Assembly: GCA_963922205.1 (NCBI GenBank)
Contig: CAWUHX010000063.1
Coordinates: 620,001-684,000 of the forward strand
Length of the DNA: 64,000 nucleotides
From: Romanomermis culicivorax
Lineage: Eukaryota; Nematoda; Enoplea; Mermithida; Mermithidae
Direction: 5' to 3'
Shown here: piece by piece, positions 1-15,415 of the stretch
Layout: every line of letters starts with the position of its first letter
Numbering within the stretch: position 1 is the stretch's first letter
The notes under the pieces: generated by a model
Database searches by the model: none
Seen by the model: only the letters and a program-made list of their open reading frames with translations
Told to the model about the DNA's origin: nothing
Translations under genes and position numbers: made by a program

Positions 1-3729
<3,729 letters not shown>

Positions 3730-4914
3730 TCAGGGCAAGAAATATGTCGAGCATTTGTTAAATATTTTACTACTAAAGCTGGTGCACTGCCATGGCAGAC
3801 TCAAAATCGAGAATGAACCGTTTTTGTGATGTTGCATGTAATGTTGAACAATAAAGTTTTTATTGCTATAAATTTACAATTTTAAGCAAATACAACACAG
3901 TTTTTAAAGGCACATTTTAATGAAGGCCTTCTTTATTAAGCAAGGAAAACTCACTGGTAACAGATTCACAAACATTTTTGGACATTTGAATTACATTACT
4001 GCAGTTTTGTTTGTACATCTTCTCAAGATCAGCTTCTTCCAAAATTTGCATAATCTTGATCATTAAACAGTTTTTAGTGTCCAAAGAGTATTCTGCAATT
4101 TGAGCGGTGATAAGCTTACCTGAAATATGTACCAATTAACCAATGAGAAATTACCAAAACAACCAATGTTTCAAATCATTAAGACAATACATGCACATAG
4201 GGAGTAGGGATGGTTAAGCCCTCCATCTAAAGATTGACACCCCCACGTAGCCACAGTGGAAGATGCAGGAGTTGAATTCAAAAGCTACATAAAAGTACTT
4301 TTGAAAATTTTCTACACTTCTGACTCATAGCTTTCTGGTCAAATAATTTATGAAAAGCTTGAAACAAACAAATTACTGGTTTTAAAGTTTTTCAAATGAT
4401 AAATTGATTTTCCACTGTCGCAGAATGTCAATCCCTAAAAAACTTTGGGCGCTTTGCGCCAAGTTAACATCTTTTTTGGGTTCTCACTTATCATTGATGG
4501 GGCCTTAACAGTCCATTTCTCATGTATACTATTGGATCGTTTGTTGGAAAATTTGGCCCATACTGCTTGTAAATGAGACTTCAAACTCTGAAATAATAAT
4601 TTTTTTCTGTATACTTGCAATTTTGATCACTGTTTTTTCCCTCAAATGAGGTCTTTAGAGGGAAAAAATTTGGAAATGGAGAAAAAAATTTTGGTATGAT
4701 TCTCATTGTGGAAAAAACTTTAGCCCCCCCCCCCCCAACTTTTCCAACCATATATCCAACCCCCCAGACTTGAAAAAATTGGCAAAAAAAGTGCTTTTTT
4801 GGCCTTTTTTGGGAAAAATTTCGACTTTTTTTGACTCACTCCCCCAAAATGTCATGTTTACCCCCAGCCCCAACTAGTCGGATCTCTTACTACAGGATGA
4901 TGGCGAGACACTTA
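3730..4914. other. Intergenic DNA with a dispersed C-tract repeat
   Basis: Apart from the possible accessory exon, this stretch contains a run of about 15 C at about 4722-4736. It is followed by a segment ending in CAACTAGTCGGATCTCTTAC that recurs as CAACTGGTCGGAGGTCTTA near 14150 and 17000. It is the host side of the insertion site of the minus-strand LTR element: CTTA at 4911-4914 is the left copy of the target duplication. Confidence 0.6.
3917..4121 (-). CDS. Possible last exon of a Harbinger accessory protein
   Basis: A minus-strand frame runs from a good acceptor (tttcag just above 4121) to a stop at 3917, giving about 68 residues, probably helical and rich in charged residues. A further open minus frame of 61 codons lies at 4435-4620. 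Harbinger elements usually carry a second, often convergent, gene for a Myb/SANT- or MADF-type protein, and the position next to the transposase remnant fits that. No diagnostic domain is visible in these fragments, so the assignment rests on position and the splice site only. Confidence 0.3.
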
Positions 4915-5477
4915 TGTTGTAGAGGAAAAAATATAATTATCAGATGACGATTAATCGCACGTTTTTAGAAGAGACATATGGAACGTGGAAGAGCGTGCAG
5001 AACGCTAATAACGAAACACTCGAAGTGTTAGACAAATTTGAAGCAACGATAATCATACACAGGAGATTGACGGGCTCGTAGAGAGGGCTATGTCACTTTA
5101 TCCAGCGATCTTCACTCAGGTCATTAAAGATTTTCGGATGCCGGAATTCAATGTGCACCAACTTACCCAATTAGGAGTTAAACCTGTTTACTCAAACTAT
5201 TTTCCAAATAGTTTGACTCGCTCTAGAACACACACTTAAATCACAATTTACTAATAAGAAAATTGGCAGCTTAAGCTCTCACAAATTGAACACACACTTT
5301 TTAGACACAACCATCTGGCTACAGTACAAACAATCTCAATGAAAAACATTTTCATAATTTATTAATGACGTAGCCATGCCTCTTCACGGGTCTCGTCCCA
5401 ATCTCTCTTTATTCAACTTGCCAATCTTTTACAAAAGCGACATGAGCTTTACAAACACACCAAATCACTCCACAACA
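4915..5477 (-). repeat. Downstream (3') LTR of element 2
   Basis: It aligns along its length with 13532-14103, for example the shared words ACTCAAACTATTTTCCAAAT and ACACAACCATCTGGCTACAG. It starts TGTTGT and ends CACAACA on the plus strand. The outer boundary is set by the CTTA target duplication. Confidence 0.8.
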
Positions 5478-6338
5478 CTCGGCCCCATTTCGACGTAAAT
5501 CGCCTTAAGGGATTTGAAGGTGTCGCAGGAATTTGACCTTTTGATCGTAGGAGAGTGTTTAACTTGTATCGGCAATCTTTATCTTTCTAGCCACGGCTTG
5601 TGTCTCATTTCTTCCATGCTGCAGCCAACTACACAAATAAATGAACAAAGAAAATGTTAATGACAATATCACAAATGTTAAGACACAAAATGATGAGCAA
5701 ATAAGATACTAGTACTTTTGTACTGAGAAATTTGAAAATTTTAGAGATTGAAACAAAAAAGATTCTAGTGGAAAAGAATAAGCAAGTGAAAGAAAGAATG
5801 TGTATAGCATTGTGATACTCCATCCTTCGTTTCAATTCATTTTGGGCGGGCCTTTTGGCAAAACTTTGATTGGTGTTTTGCTTGATTTCAGAATGCAGGG
5901 CGGAGGCATCTGTGGTCCCTGACTCGTGGTCGGCACTCATGGTGCAAGAGCTTGCTGCACTGCTCCTAGCATTGTTCGGATTCCAGCAACCTGTGGTTGC
6001 ATCATCGTAGTTGTGGCAATAATCAGCACTGGTTTCATTTGATATTTAGGTGGTATAGCCCCTTTTGTCGGTGTTATCGAACCTTTCTTTTTCTTCATTT
6101 CGGCCTTTTTGTCCATTTCCATTTGGTATTGGCCATGAATGTCTCGAATTATCGCTTTTCATTCTTTGGTAGCTGGGTAGTTCGGGGCTCTCGTGTCGGC
6201 CAAGCATTGTAAAATGAAGCATAAGGCCATCGAATATGAGTTATATGTGGTCTTGTAGTTGAATGCTTGTCGAGTGTGGAAGAGAAACAGTGTAAGCTGT
6301 GTTAAAACGATTGCATCTTCAGCGGTGTAATATTTGTA

Positions 6339-6527
6339 CTAGTCGCACATCCAACTCAAGAGAACTGCAGTGAGTTCTTCTGTACAATGTGGATCGTAAC
6401 GCAAATATCGTGAATGAAAATAGTGAGGGAAATCCTGTGCTATTTGTTGCGAAGCCTTGGTGGCTTGTTGTAAAATCGTGGGATTGAAATTCAGGTGAGT
6501 GCGATTGAAATAATTAATTATAATCAT
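6339..6527 (-). pseudogene. Element 2 third-ORF remnant, C-terminal domain
   Basis: The frame includes a block QDFPHYFHSRYLRYDPHCTE followed by EL and WM. This lines up with [22 protein letters not shown] and RW in the third ORF of the young element (its residues about 1110-1155). The pairing of aromatic, acidic and Leu positions over about 45 residues is too regular for chance. It shows that this conserved helical domain belongs to a third-ORF family shared by two divergent elements. The function is unknown. The frame is cut off by stops on both sides. Further short minus frames at 5629-5940 and 5937-6122 are probably continuations but are not recognisable. Confidence 0.55.
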
Positions 6528-7375
6528 TTCGTCAGTTGTTCCTGGTAATATTTGGGCCGTAATAGGCGCAGTAGGTACGCTAGGGTGCCGTTTTTCAGGT
6601 GGTGTTTGTTGTCTACCAAATCGTCAATGGGGTATTTTGTACTCGCGAATGATTTGTCTTGGCTGTTGTTGTTCACTGGTCATTTCGGCTTGCTGTGATG
6701 CACTCCGTTTGTCGACTTTCCGAGTCAGCTGTCGCAGGATGTTGACTCTTTTTCTTCCTTTTGCAATTGGTCTTGTTTAAGGGCACTTGCCCATTCTAAT
6801 TTCTTCTGCCTATCTTTTGAATCGCTCGGATGCTCACATTGATATTTGGAATAGTATTGATCCTGGTGATACTTTCTCAGAGGTTCCTTGGACACATACT
6901 CGCCATGTTGATTTTTTCGGCCATCCTAATCCTTGTCTTCTTTACATGTGGTAGACCGTGAAAATCGTTTGTGGCGTGTTTCTCAAATTTTAGGTTCAGT
7001 ATCTTTTTGGTCTTTACTTTTCGTTTCTTCATGCAAATCGCGACATTTTTTCAGTGGTGGAACATAATTCGGGTCTTCTGGATGTGCTTCCAGATAGTCC
7101 TGAATCATTCACAATTGCTTATCAATCGCGTTTCATCTTCGGAATAGCTAGAACTGATAAGCTCGGATATCGTGAATCGGTTGACCATGTTGGTCACATA
7201 ATCTATCTTCCTTTATCTCTAAAACAGGAGTTCTTCTGTCTGTGCTGACAGGTGTAGAAGTTTCTGTTTCATGTGACGTCGCTATTTTATGTTTCCTCAG
7301 GATTATTCGCGGTGGAAAATTCATCATCTATCCCGCATAGATTTTTCATCGATGTCGTTTTTGTCAAAGCCGTTT

Positions 7376-7894
7376 TCACTCGATATTCTCTCTTTTATCC
7401 CAGTCTATGTGATATTGGCTGATCAATAGACATTTGGATAACGGAGTTAACGAGGATGTTGTTTTAGCTGTCATGGTTGGTGCAGTAGTATCGGTTTGCG
7501 GTATGTCTTCTTCATCACTTTCGATTTGAATTATATTGGTTTCAGTGGGAACCTCAGTTTTTACCATGAAAGATTCCTCAGCCATATCTTTTATTAGCGA
7601 TTCAATGGCCATCGTGGTTTCTTTGTCCAGTTCTGAATCCATAGGAGCCTGAGTAGGCGTTTTTGTCGGACTTTTGCCCATCAACATTGCTTCCGGGAAT
7701 ACTGGCAGCTTCGAACTCATCCTTAGAATACTTTTAGGCGGAAAGCAAATTAGGTGCTTGTATTTTCGTGATGTCAAAATCGGGGAATTGTACGAAAAAT
7801 AGTAATAAGGGTTCTCCTTATACTTCTTTTTTGTTACTAATTCTGTTTCATTGGAGACAGGAAAACTGTCATTTCGAAATACTATCGGTCTCAT
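7376..7894 (-). pseudogene. Element 2 third-ORF remnant, middle domain
   Basis: The 172-codon frame contains [12 protein letters not shown], then about 10 residues later [19 protein letters not shown]. The young element has [13 protein letters not shown] and, further on, [20 protein letters not shown] (its residues about 608-680). The rest is acidic and Thr-rich, like the linker that follows in the young element. Integrase coding (8015-8434 and about 7900-8010) runs up to within a few codons of this block. The integrase C-terminus and any exonuclease domain are therefore absent here. Either they were deleted or this lineage never had the exonuclease. Confidence 0.55.
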
Positions 7895-8014
7895 AAAATC
7901 TCAAAAAAAATCAATAGCGATTCTGAGTTCATACCCTCGCAAAAGTCGAAACGGAGAAAAGTGAGTAGCTGTGTGAGGAACAGCATTATAGGCAAATGTT
8001 GCAAACGGTAAATA

Positions 8015-8434
8015 TCATTCCCAATTATCAGGATCTTCAGCAGTGAATTTTTTGAGTTGCAAAATCAACCTTTGATTGAATCTTTCTACCATTCGGTTAC
8101 ATTGCAGGTGATACGCAGTGGTGTTGATCTTCTGAACTTTTAGTAGTTTTGCGATGTCTTTCATCAAGTTTACAGTGAATCCTGAACCCTGATCTGACAA
8201 TAAATGTTTCGGGCTGCCATGAACCAAAACTATGTTGTTTACAAAACTTTCAACAATAGTGGCTGCTTTTTGATCTGGAATTAAATGAGCGCTTACCCAT
8301 TTAGTGAAGTAGTCTTCAAATACAATGACGTATGATCTTTTTTCACCAAGAGGGGAAATATTTACTATGTCGGTTGCGATGATTTCAAATGGATATTTCG
8401 GCTGTATCAGCATCAACGGTGGTGGTTTCAGCAA
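8015..8434 (-). pseudogene. Element 2 integrase core remnant
   Basis: This is the retroviral-type integrase core (rve). The frame shows [20 protein letters not shown] (first catalytic Asp), LLSDQGSGF (second Asp) and RMVERFNQ (catalytic Glu), so the DDE triad is present. The normally conserved YHPQGNG is changed to YHLQCNR. Open coding of the same type continues weakly to about 7900. The upstream HHCC zinc region at 8440-8640 is interrupted by stops. It is closely similar to residues 255-375 of the integrase ORF of the young element. Confidence 0.85.
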
Positions 8435-8650
8435 CTGTGAACTTGTTTGTTGACATGTTTTGCACGTTTTGATCCATTTTATTATCGATTCTTCCCTTTT
8501 CGGCCATCAGAAATGCTGACGGATCATCGCTGTAGTGCATCTATGGCCTTGATGGCTTAAAATCTTTGCGCCATGGAATTGATACAAAATGCTTTCAATC
8601 AAAGTAGTCGGTACTACTATTGCCCAAGCTGTATTAGCTTGTTTTGGCGT

Positions 8651-9109
8651 TCAATAAACTATTTCCTTTTCAGTATGGAAAGCAGATGAAATCGTACTGA
8701 TTTGCTTTTGTTCAAGGACTTTTACCAACTTCGCGATGTACGGATCTTTTCTTTGAGCTTCTCTGATTTCTTCTGGTGATTCTATAGTTACTAGCTGTTT
8801 TTCAGGCTGTTGGAAGTCTTCTTCAAACATGGGCATTTTATTTCTTTCTTCTTTTTGCGTCATTGACCTTGTTATGGCTGCAGCGACAGTCTTTTTCTGT
8901 TCGCCAAATGTCGGTCTGAATATTTCGTTTGTTACTTCTTCGCTAGTCATTGACTTCACTTTGGCACGAGGCTCATTTTGTGATAGAAAATCAGCGCAAG
9001 CATTTTCTTTACCTTTCACATATTCAACACGATAGTCGTAGTCTTGAACCTTTGTTGCGAAGTTCTGGAGACGCGAATTTCGGTGTTTTCCTTCTTTGAT
9101 CCATTGCAA
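8651..9109 (-). pseudogene. Element 2 RNase H end and linker remnant
   Basis: The frame begins in the last part of a Ty3/gypsy RNase H domain (LQNFATKVQDYDYRVEYVKG then NACADFLSQNE) and continues into a charged linker of about 90 residues before the integrase. The young element has the same layout, KLEYVPGRQNAMADFLSR followed by a charged linker. The central RNase H part at 9110-9240 is frameshifted. Confidence 0.8.
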
Positions 9110-9239
9110 AGGCTTATGATCAGTTCTGACCGTTACTTTTTGACCATAGACATAGTGTCTGTACCATCAGAAAGCTTCAACTATTGTGAGACATTCGCGC
9201 TCAGTGGTACTGTAGTGGGTTTCTACGTCAGAAAGAACT

Positions 9240-10637
9240 CTACTGTTGTGAGCGATGATCAGTTTCATTTTCTCGATATAAAATCGCACTGATAGGAGTT
9301 GTACTAGCATCAGTTTGTATGATGAATTTCGATTTTTCCTGATTATAGACAGTATATCGCAAAAAAGGAGTCGAGGATAGAGATGTTTTAATCTCGTTAA
9401 ACACTATATGATGTTCTTCGCTTATCTCATATTTCACATTTTTTCGTAGTAGTTGATAGGGCGTTCGCGAAAGAGTGGCAAGATTTGGTATGAATCGTCT
9501 ACACCATTGGACAAAGGCCAAAAAACTTTGAAGATCTTTTACCGTTTTTGGCATTTCATAGTTTACGACCGCAGAGACCTTTTCGGGATCAGGCGAGATT
9601 CTGTTTTCGCTTAGCAAGTGACCAAGAAACTTTACTTGTTTCAGTATGAAATCGCATTTATCAGGTCTTAGCATTAGATTTGCGTCATGAAGAGCATCAA
9701 AGATCAGTTGGATATGTGCTAGATGATGGTTATACGTTGGCGAAAAAACTATGATATCGTTGATATAGACCAAACAGATTTTCCAGATGTATGGATGCAG
9801 GATCCGTTCCATTAGTCTTTGAAATTCAGTGGGAGCATTTTTTAAGCCAAACAGTAGAACTTTAAATGGAAACAAGCCTTCTTGACTGACGAAAGTAGTT
9901 TTATCACGTGAAGCGATGTCTAAAGGGATCTGCCAGTACCCTGCTTTCAAATCTAGAGTTGGGAAAAATCGCGCATTACCTAAAGCATCTAGATAGTCAT
10001 CGATTCGCAGAATCGGAAATTTATCACTAAGTGTAACTTCATTTATACCTCTATAATTGACTAGGGGTCGCCAACTTCCATCTTTTTTGGTTACCAGAAA
10101 CATAGGCGCAGCCCACAGTGATCGCAAAGGTTCTATGAGACTTTTTTCTAGCATTTCTTGAATTTTCTGGCGAACCATTGGTCTTTGTTCAATTGGCGCA
10201 TGATAGTAGTGTTTTGCAACTGGTTTTGCATCACCGGTGTCTACAGAGACGGTTAACTCGTGAGTGAGAGTAGGCTGATCTCCAGGGAGACTGAAAACAT
10301 CGCGATATTGCTTGAAGACTTCGATAGCAATTTTTCTATCTTCATCATCGATATTCGATTTTTGGGTCATTTTTTCGAGAGCGAGTTGAAGTTTTTCTTC
10401 TTCCGACATAGTCGACTGATCTTTAACCAATGTGGCTGGTTCGTAATATTCTTCATGATCGCTTAGTGACGCGACGGTCATTTTAGATTCTTCAAGTTGG
10501 AATTTAACCTCAGCGATGGGCTGGTTAGGTTGTATATGAATACTGTTCGCACTATTATTGACAAATAATAGTGGACATTTGCCTTCCGTTATGTTGATTA
10601 TCGCCAATTCGATTGGATATTCGCAATTTTTTTCCAA
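9240..10637 (-). pseudogene. Element 2 reverse transcriptase remnant
   Basis: The 465-codon frame is a Ty3/gypsy reverse transcriptase. It contains HYYHAPIEQRPMVRQKIQEM, LWAAPMFLVTKKDGSWRPLV, LDLKAGYWQIPL, FGLKNAPTEFQRLM and FLGHLLSENRISPDPEKV, then the start of RNase H (FIIQTDAS). The catalytic box reads YIND instead of YIDD. One of the two metal-binding aspartates is lost, so the enzyme would be dead even apart from the flanking frameshifts. Family members copy the element RNA into DNA inside the virus-like particle. Confidence 0.92.
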
Positions 10638-10989
10638 AGTTCACGGGTTGAACTATGACGCTTTTGAAGCTTTTGTTTGTGAAAGGGAAGATTTTCCCGT
10701 TAACCCATGTTTGACAATTCGGTTCTACATAGCATGACGAGATATTCAAAATCGGTAGCGATCTGTCGATTTTCACGATTTGCGTTTGACTTTGTCCCGT
10801 AGAAGTATTTGAGAATACTTCATCATAGGGCTCTTTTTCAATCGGTTTCAAAACTAGATTTAGTTCTTGCTGAACGTCTCCGATTCTGATGAAATTTTTG
10901 CGAAAATTTATTACTGCTCGAATGCTCGGATTCACTAGGAAATCGGTTCCTAGGAGGCATTGCTCTCCTGCCGTAGGTAGAATCCAGCA

Positions 10990-11181
10990 TCATACTAGAT
11001 GCCTTCTGAAAGATGAATTGATTTTGAAGATTATCGGACCTCGGGCATTGACGATAGCACCGTCGGCTACTTTTATCTGCGCGGATGTTTCTAACGTATC
11101 ATAGTCAATCCTCAAAGGGCGTTGAGCTAAGCATGAGGAAATGACTGAACATTGAGCACCAGTATCTATCAATGCTTTCAT
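10990..11181 (-). pseudogene. Element 2 aspartic protease remnant
   Basis: The frame opens with MKALIDTGAQCSVIS, the active-site DTGA box of a retroviral-type aspartic protease, followed by a VADG turn. The young element has KALIDTGAQCSVMS at the same place. The protease would cleave the Gag-Pol polyprotein. Stops downstream separate it from the RT frame. Confidence 0.85.
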
Positions 11182-11205
11182 TTTAGTTTTTCCGATTTCA
11201 GCATC

Positions 11206-13470
11206 GATATGAAAAGCTTGAGTAGGAGCGTATAAGCTCAGAAGTTTGATGTCTTTTTGCTAACATTCTTTGATTCGACACACACTAGATCTCGCAATCC
11301 ACGGTTCAGTAGGTTTTTCGATTGTGAAATCTGTGATTCCGGGAGCAACGAAAAAATTTGTAGCCTTAGACGTTTCTGTTGGTTCAAGCATATTAGCTGT
11401 ACTAGTCGTCGGCCTCATCCGAACAAAAGGTTTAGGTGAGTTAAACATCGTTTTGGTTTCTGATGGCAAAACTTGTTGTGAAGATTTCAGAGAAGTTAGC
11501 TGAGTCTATACAGACTGTGAATTATTCATGGGATAGTAGTAATGCTTTTCGATTATCTTTTCTTGTTGGGATTCGGAATCACTGAGAGAAATGTTTGCCA
11601 CATCCCTCTGATAGTTTCGATTATCGCGATTGAAAAATCGATTATTTCGGTCAAAATTTTGATTCTCATTGAGCGTGTAGTTACACATATTTTGTTGAAA
11701 ACGAGGACGCCAATGATGGTTATTTTGCCATTGATGATTCAGTTCCTGTTGCCGAGGCTGAGAAGCCTGTGGTTTCAATTGATAGCATTCGAAGCTGTCG
11801 TGCTTACACTGACCATGATTGGTGCAATATTTCGGCGGTCATTCACGTGACTGATTTTGTTGGAAATTATGATTTTGAGAGAAATCCCGTATAGGAATGT
11901 TTTCTCTATTCCGGAAATTTGGACTCATCTCCCAATCGAATCGCGACCTTCGATTTTCGAAATTATCAGCGTTTTGCGTATTTTCTCAGATTCTGAACTT
12001 TTCTAGGACTGGTTTCATGCTTTCCTCGAACTTGTTATTCTGCATTGGAGTCAAATTTTCTTGAAATCTCACGCTATTTCGCAGTCTAGAGTCATCTCTG
12101 TTTCAGAATTGAGAGTTACCTCTAGAACGAGGTTTCGAATCATCTCTGAAATGTGATTGAGCTGGTTGCTCTTCCGACGGATTTTCGAGTTTATTAACCA
12201 GTATAGGTTGTTCTACTCTCACAGTTGACTGTTTGTTCGCTCGCTGAATTTTCTGAACTTTTGGGATGGCTATAGCTAAGTCAGTGATCGTTTTTAGAGT
12301 ACTCGCTTCAATCGAGACTCTGTAAATTTCCGGCATTTTCCAGAGAAAAGTTGTGATAACTTTTCTATGGTGATACTAAGCGCTTCTGTCATAGTACAGT
12401 AGATGTACCTAGGTGCTGATTCGATTCAAAAAAGCTGACCGATCTTCGGTTTCGAACGGAGCAATGGACTGGAGCTCGCATTGGAGTGTATCTTGGTCCC
12501 AATTCAGTGCATTCATACACATCAGAATCTGTTTCCCTTCATCGTAAAATCGGACATCTGGTATGGTCTTCAGAGCACCATCGCAAGTCAAGCGACGCAA
12601 TGTGTGAAGTTTCACATATTCAGAGGCATCGAGGCCAAACTCGTTTTCGAGCGTGATGAAGAATTTCAACACTTGTTGATTTCAGGTCGAATTATCTAAT
12701 TTTTGCGGCGCTATCTTTTTACAGATAGTCTTAATTCTCGTTTCATCATGGGCGAAAGATCTTTGCACCTGAGAAGGTGGGATAGACGGAAAATTTATCT
12801 GAGAGTTTAGCGTGTTAGAGCGTTCAAACGTTTGTGTCGGGATGATGAGATCATCATCATCATCGATTGTACCTCGAAAACTAAGTTGACTTTTTTGGTC
12901 ACTGATGGCGTTTTTCAGTTTATTCGATTTTAGAGACTGAGCGTAAGAGCTCGTAGGTCTTGCGATATTTTCGATTTTGGGAAAGTTCGGTTTCGATAGA
13001 TCTTCTTTCTGAGCTCTCATCACTTCCATTTCAGTTTTAAACACATCGAGAAGTTTTCATTGTTGAGTTGCTATCGTCACTATTTCGCTTAATGGGTTAG
13101 TACCATCACCACGAAAATTTTTCATTTCGGCATCACATTTTTGCATTACGTCAATATACGCGTCATTATCAAAGATTTTTCGAGCATCAGTCCCCTTCCG
13201 TTTCGGTTTTAGAAAGTTGAATTTTCGATTTTTGACGATTTTCAGAGATAGAGATCGTGAAGTTTTTCGGGTTTTTTGTGGAGCGGATGTTTCCGGTAAA
13301 TCAAAATTACACTTATCTACTTCGTAGAGAAGCGGTAGATTTGCGTTTTTGCAGTCGAAAATTTTCTATTTCTAGATTATCGGGATTCGCTAGTTTCTTA
13401 TAAAAACCTTTTTCGTAACCGAGTGCAGTAGAGCGACGTGTGCAGTTTTCCTCCATTTTTCGGATTTTTG
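11206..13470 (-). pseudogene. Element 2 gag remnant
   Basis: Several minus frames make up a decayed Gag. The one at 12409-12672 (MLKFFITLENEFGLDASEYV) resembles the capsid segment FLVELEGEFRKNTPDEVKLE of the young element. At about 11780-11850 the frame reads KYCTNHGQCKHDSFEC, a C-x2-H-x4-H-x4-C zinc knuckle with the same spacing as in the young element. It is followed by an Asn/Arg-rich tail (11506-11778, NNRFFNRDNRNYQRD) where the young element has RGG repeats. The frame at 12682-13044 is a polar N-terminal part. Confidence 0.75.
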
Positions 13471-13513
13471 ATTTTTCGCAAATTTCGGTGTTTCCTCAAC
13501 CTTTAAATGAGCT

Positions 13514-13526
13514 GGTACGGTCACCA
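13514..13526 (-). promoter_or_regulatory. Candidate primer-binding site of element 2
   Basis: On the minus strand, TGGTGACCGTACC begins 5 nt inside the upstream LTR. Its complement ends in CCA, as a tRNA 3' end must. The position and the TGG start are those expected for a minus-strand primer site. The tRNA species was not identified. Confidence 0.6.
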
Positions 13527-13531
13527 AATTA

Positions 13532-14103
13532 TGTCATGCATGAAAATAAGAATAGACGACAAGAATTAAGCTGTGTAGCTTGACGAGTTATCGCGCAATT
13601 TAGAAGAGATGTACGGAACATAGAAGAGCGTGCGGAAGGCTAGAAAAGGAACACTCGGAGTGTTTGACGAAATCAACGCAACAATAATCGTATGCAGGAG
13701 ATTGATGGGCTTGTAGAGAGCGCTGTGTCAATTTATCCAGGGATCTTCGCACAGGTCGTCAAAGGTTTTCAGATGCCGAAACTTGGGCCATACTATCTTA
13801 ACTGCTAGGAGTTTCACCTGAATACTCAAACTATTTTCCAAATAAATTGACTCAATCTAGAACACACTTTCTCAACACAATTTACTAATGTACAAATCCC
13901 CCCTCACACTCTCCAGACAAACAGGAAAACACAACCATCTGGCTACAGTACAAACAAACTCTAATCAAAAACATTTTCACAATTTCTTCACATTGTAGCC
14001 ACGCCTCTCCGCTGGTCTCATCACGATCTTTCTTCCTCAAACTTGCCGATCTTTTCACGAATGCAACACAAACTTCACAAATACGTCAAATCGCACCACA
14101 ACA
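13532..14103 (-). repeat. Upstream (5') LTR of element 2
   Basis: This is the 572-bp partner of 4915-5477. It starts TGTCATGC and ends CACAACA on the plus strand, and is followed at once by the target duplication CTTA (14104-14107). Confidence 0.85.
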
Positions 14104-14869
14104 CTTAGCCAACCATGTACCCAACATCATCCAACCACCCCCTCCTCAACTGGTCGGAGGTCTTACAGGTATGCTAGACTGTGATTTTAGAACTTCTATT
14201 CACTAATATTCATTGGAGAGATTTATTTTCCGGCGTTTTAGAATATAAAAACTCGAAAATTTTTACCGCGCCGAAATGGGGAACAAATAACACCTCATCA
14301 GTCTGATTTTAATATATTTCCAAACGTTGTTAAGGTTAATTTTCCAGCGTTTTAAAAAGAATTAACAAGAAAGAATGAAATAAATTTGGATAATCTAGAT
14401 GGGAACCACAGAAATATTAATAGAAGATAAATTTATGACAACTCTGTCATTAGAGTGCTTTCTCTGCTCTTGTAGAACACCAGTATATTCTTCATCAGCT
14501 CATTTTGACTATTTTTTTCAAATAGCTGAATCCAAGAGTGTCAAAGTGCTTGGGTATGCTCCTAATTGCATGGAAAAGCATCCATAGGCACTTTATAAAC
14601 GTTTTTAAAAATGACGAAAATTTTTGGAAAATGAGGAAAAAACATGTGGAAAAAATCAACCGCTCTAAAAACATCATGTTTTAAAAGCTTAAAAACACTA
14701 AAATAAACCGTCTGTGACTTAGGAGCATTTTTAAGCGAAAAAAGACTTTGAGAAAATTGGGGAAAAAATTTTTACCCCTATCGCCATTTGACGAAAAAGC
14801 CGGCGGGAAAACAGTGATTATGATCTTCCAATGTTCACCAAACTACATCTTCTCAGTTTCGGTTGCAGC

Positions 14870-14924
14870 TATACAGACTGCAGTCTGTATATCCGCCTGA
14901 CTATACAGACTGCAGTTTGTATAG
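14870..14924. repeat. Two adjacent palindromes
   Basis: 14870-14891 is a perfect 22-bp palindrome with half-site TATACAGACTG. 14901-14924 is a 24-bp palindrome with the half-site CTATACAGACTG and one mismatched pair. Nine bases separate them, and ACACAGACTGTGT follows. Confidence 0.85.
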
Positions 14925-15237
14925 ACAAGCAACACAGACTGTGTTTTGCTAATATGTATATCCATGTACATACAGTGGACCGTTAAGTTAATTTAGTGAA
15001 TTGTGTAACCTGTGCTCATTTGCAGATAACTATTATGAATGCACATGCAGGTAGGACACCCGTTTCCATCATACTGGGTGATGCTCAGAAAAAGTTTTTG
15101 TTGATTTGAGATCTTTCTTTGTATAATGTTTGAAAGTCTCTAGTGTTGGTTATTATTGAATTGGCGATGATCATAGAGCTTTTTTACTGTGTAAATATAA
15201 TCTTGCGGGTTGGGTATCTTGGGCACTGTTGCCAGGT

Positions 15238-15415
15238 GCAGTAGAATTCTACTGTTTTCAGTAGAATTTTTACTCAACAGTGGCAGTGGCAGTAGAATGC
15301 CATTCACAGTAGAATTTGCAGTAGAATTTGTTGTATTGCAGTAGTAGTCAGTAGAATGTCAATTTTCCAGTAGAATTCAGTAGAATTATCTGTTTCTCAG
15401 TATAAGTCAGTAGAA
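15238..15415. repeat. Degenerate CAGTAGAATT minisatellite
   Basis: The words CAGTAGAATT, CAGTAGAATG and CAGTAGTAGT are repeated more than ten times with irregular spacing. Confidence 0.7.

Larger units (their letters stand above)
4915..14103 (-). mobile_element. Ty3/gypsy LTR retrotransposon 2, degenerate
   Basis: The element is 9.2 kb and lies on the minus strand. Related direct repeats at 4915-5477 and 13532-14103 both begin TGT and end ACA, and are flanked by the 4-bp target duplication CTTA (4911-4914 and 14104-14107). A primer-binding site lies next to the upstream LTR. From 13.4 kb down to 5.6 kb on the minus strand come gag, protease, RT, RNase H, integrase and a third ORF, all with stops and frameshifts. 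The two LTRs differ by many substitutions and short indels, so the insertion is old. Its pol and gag are clearly related to the young element at 42712-56661: same order, same CHHC knuckle and same third-ORF family. Confidence 0.9.
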
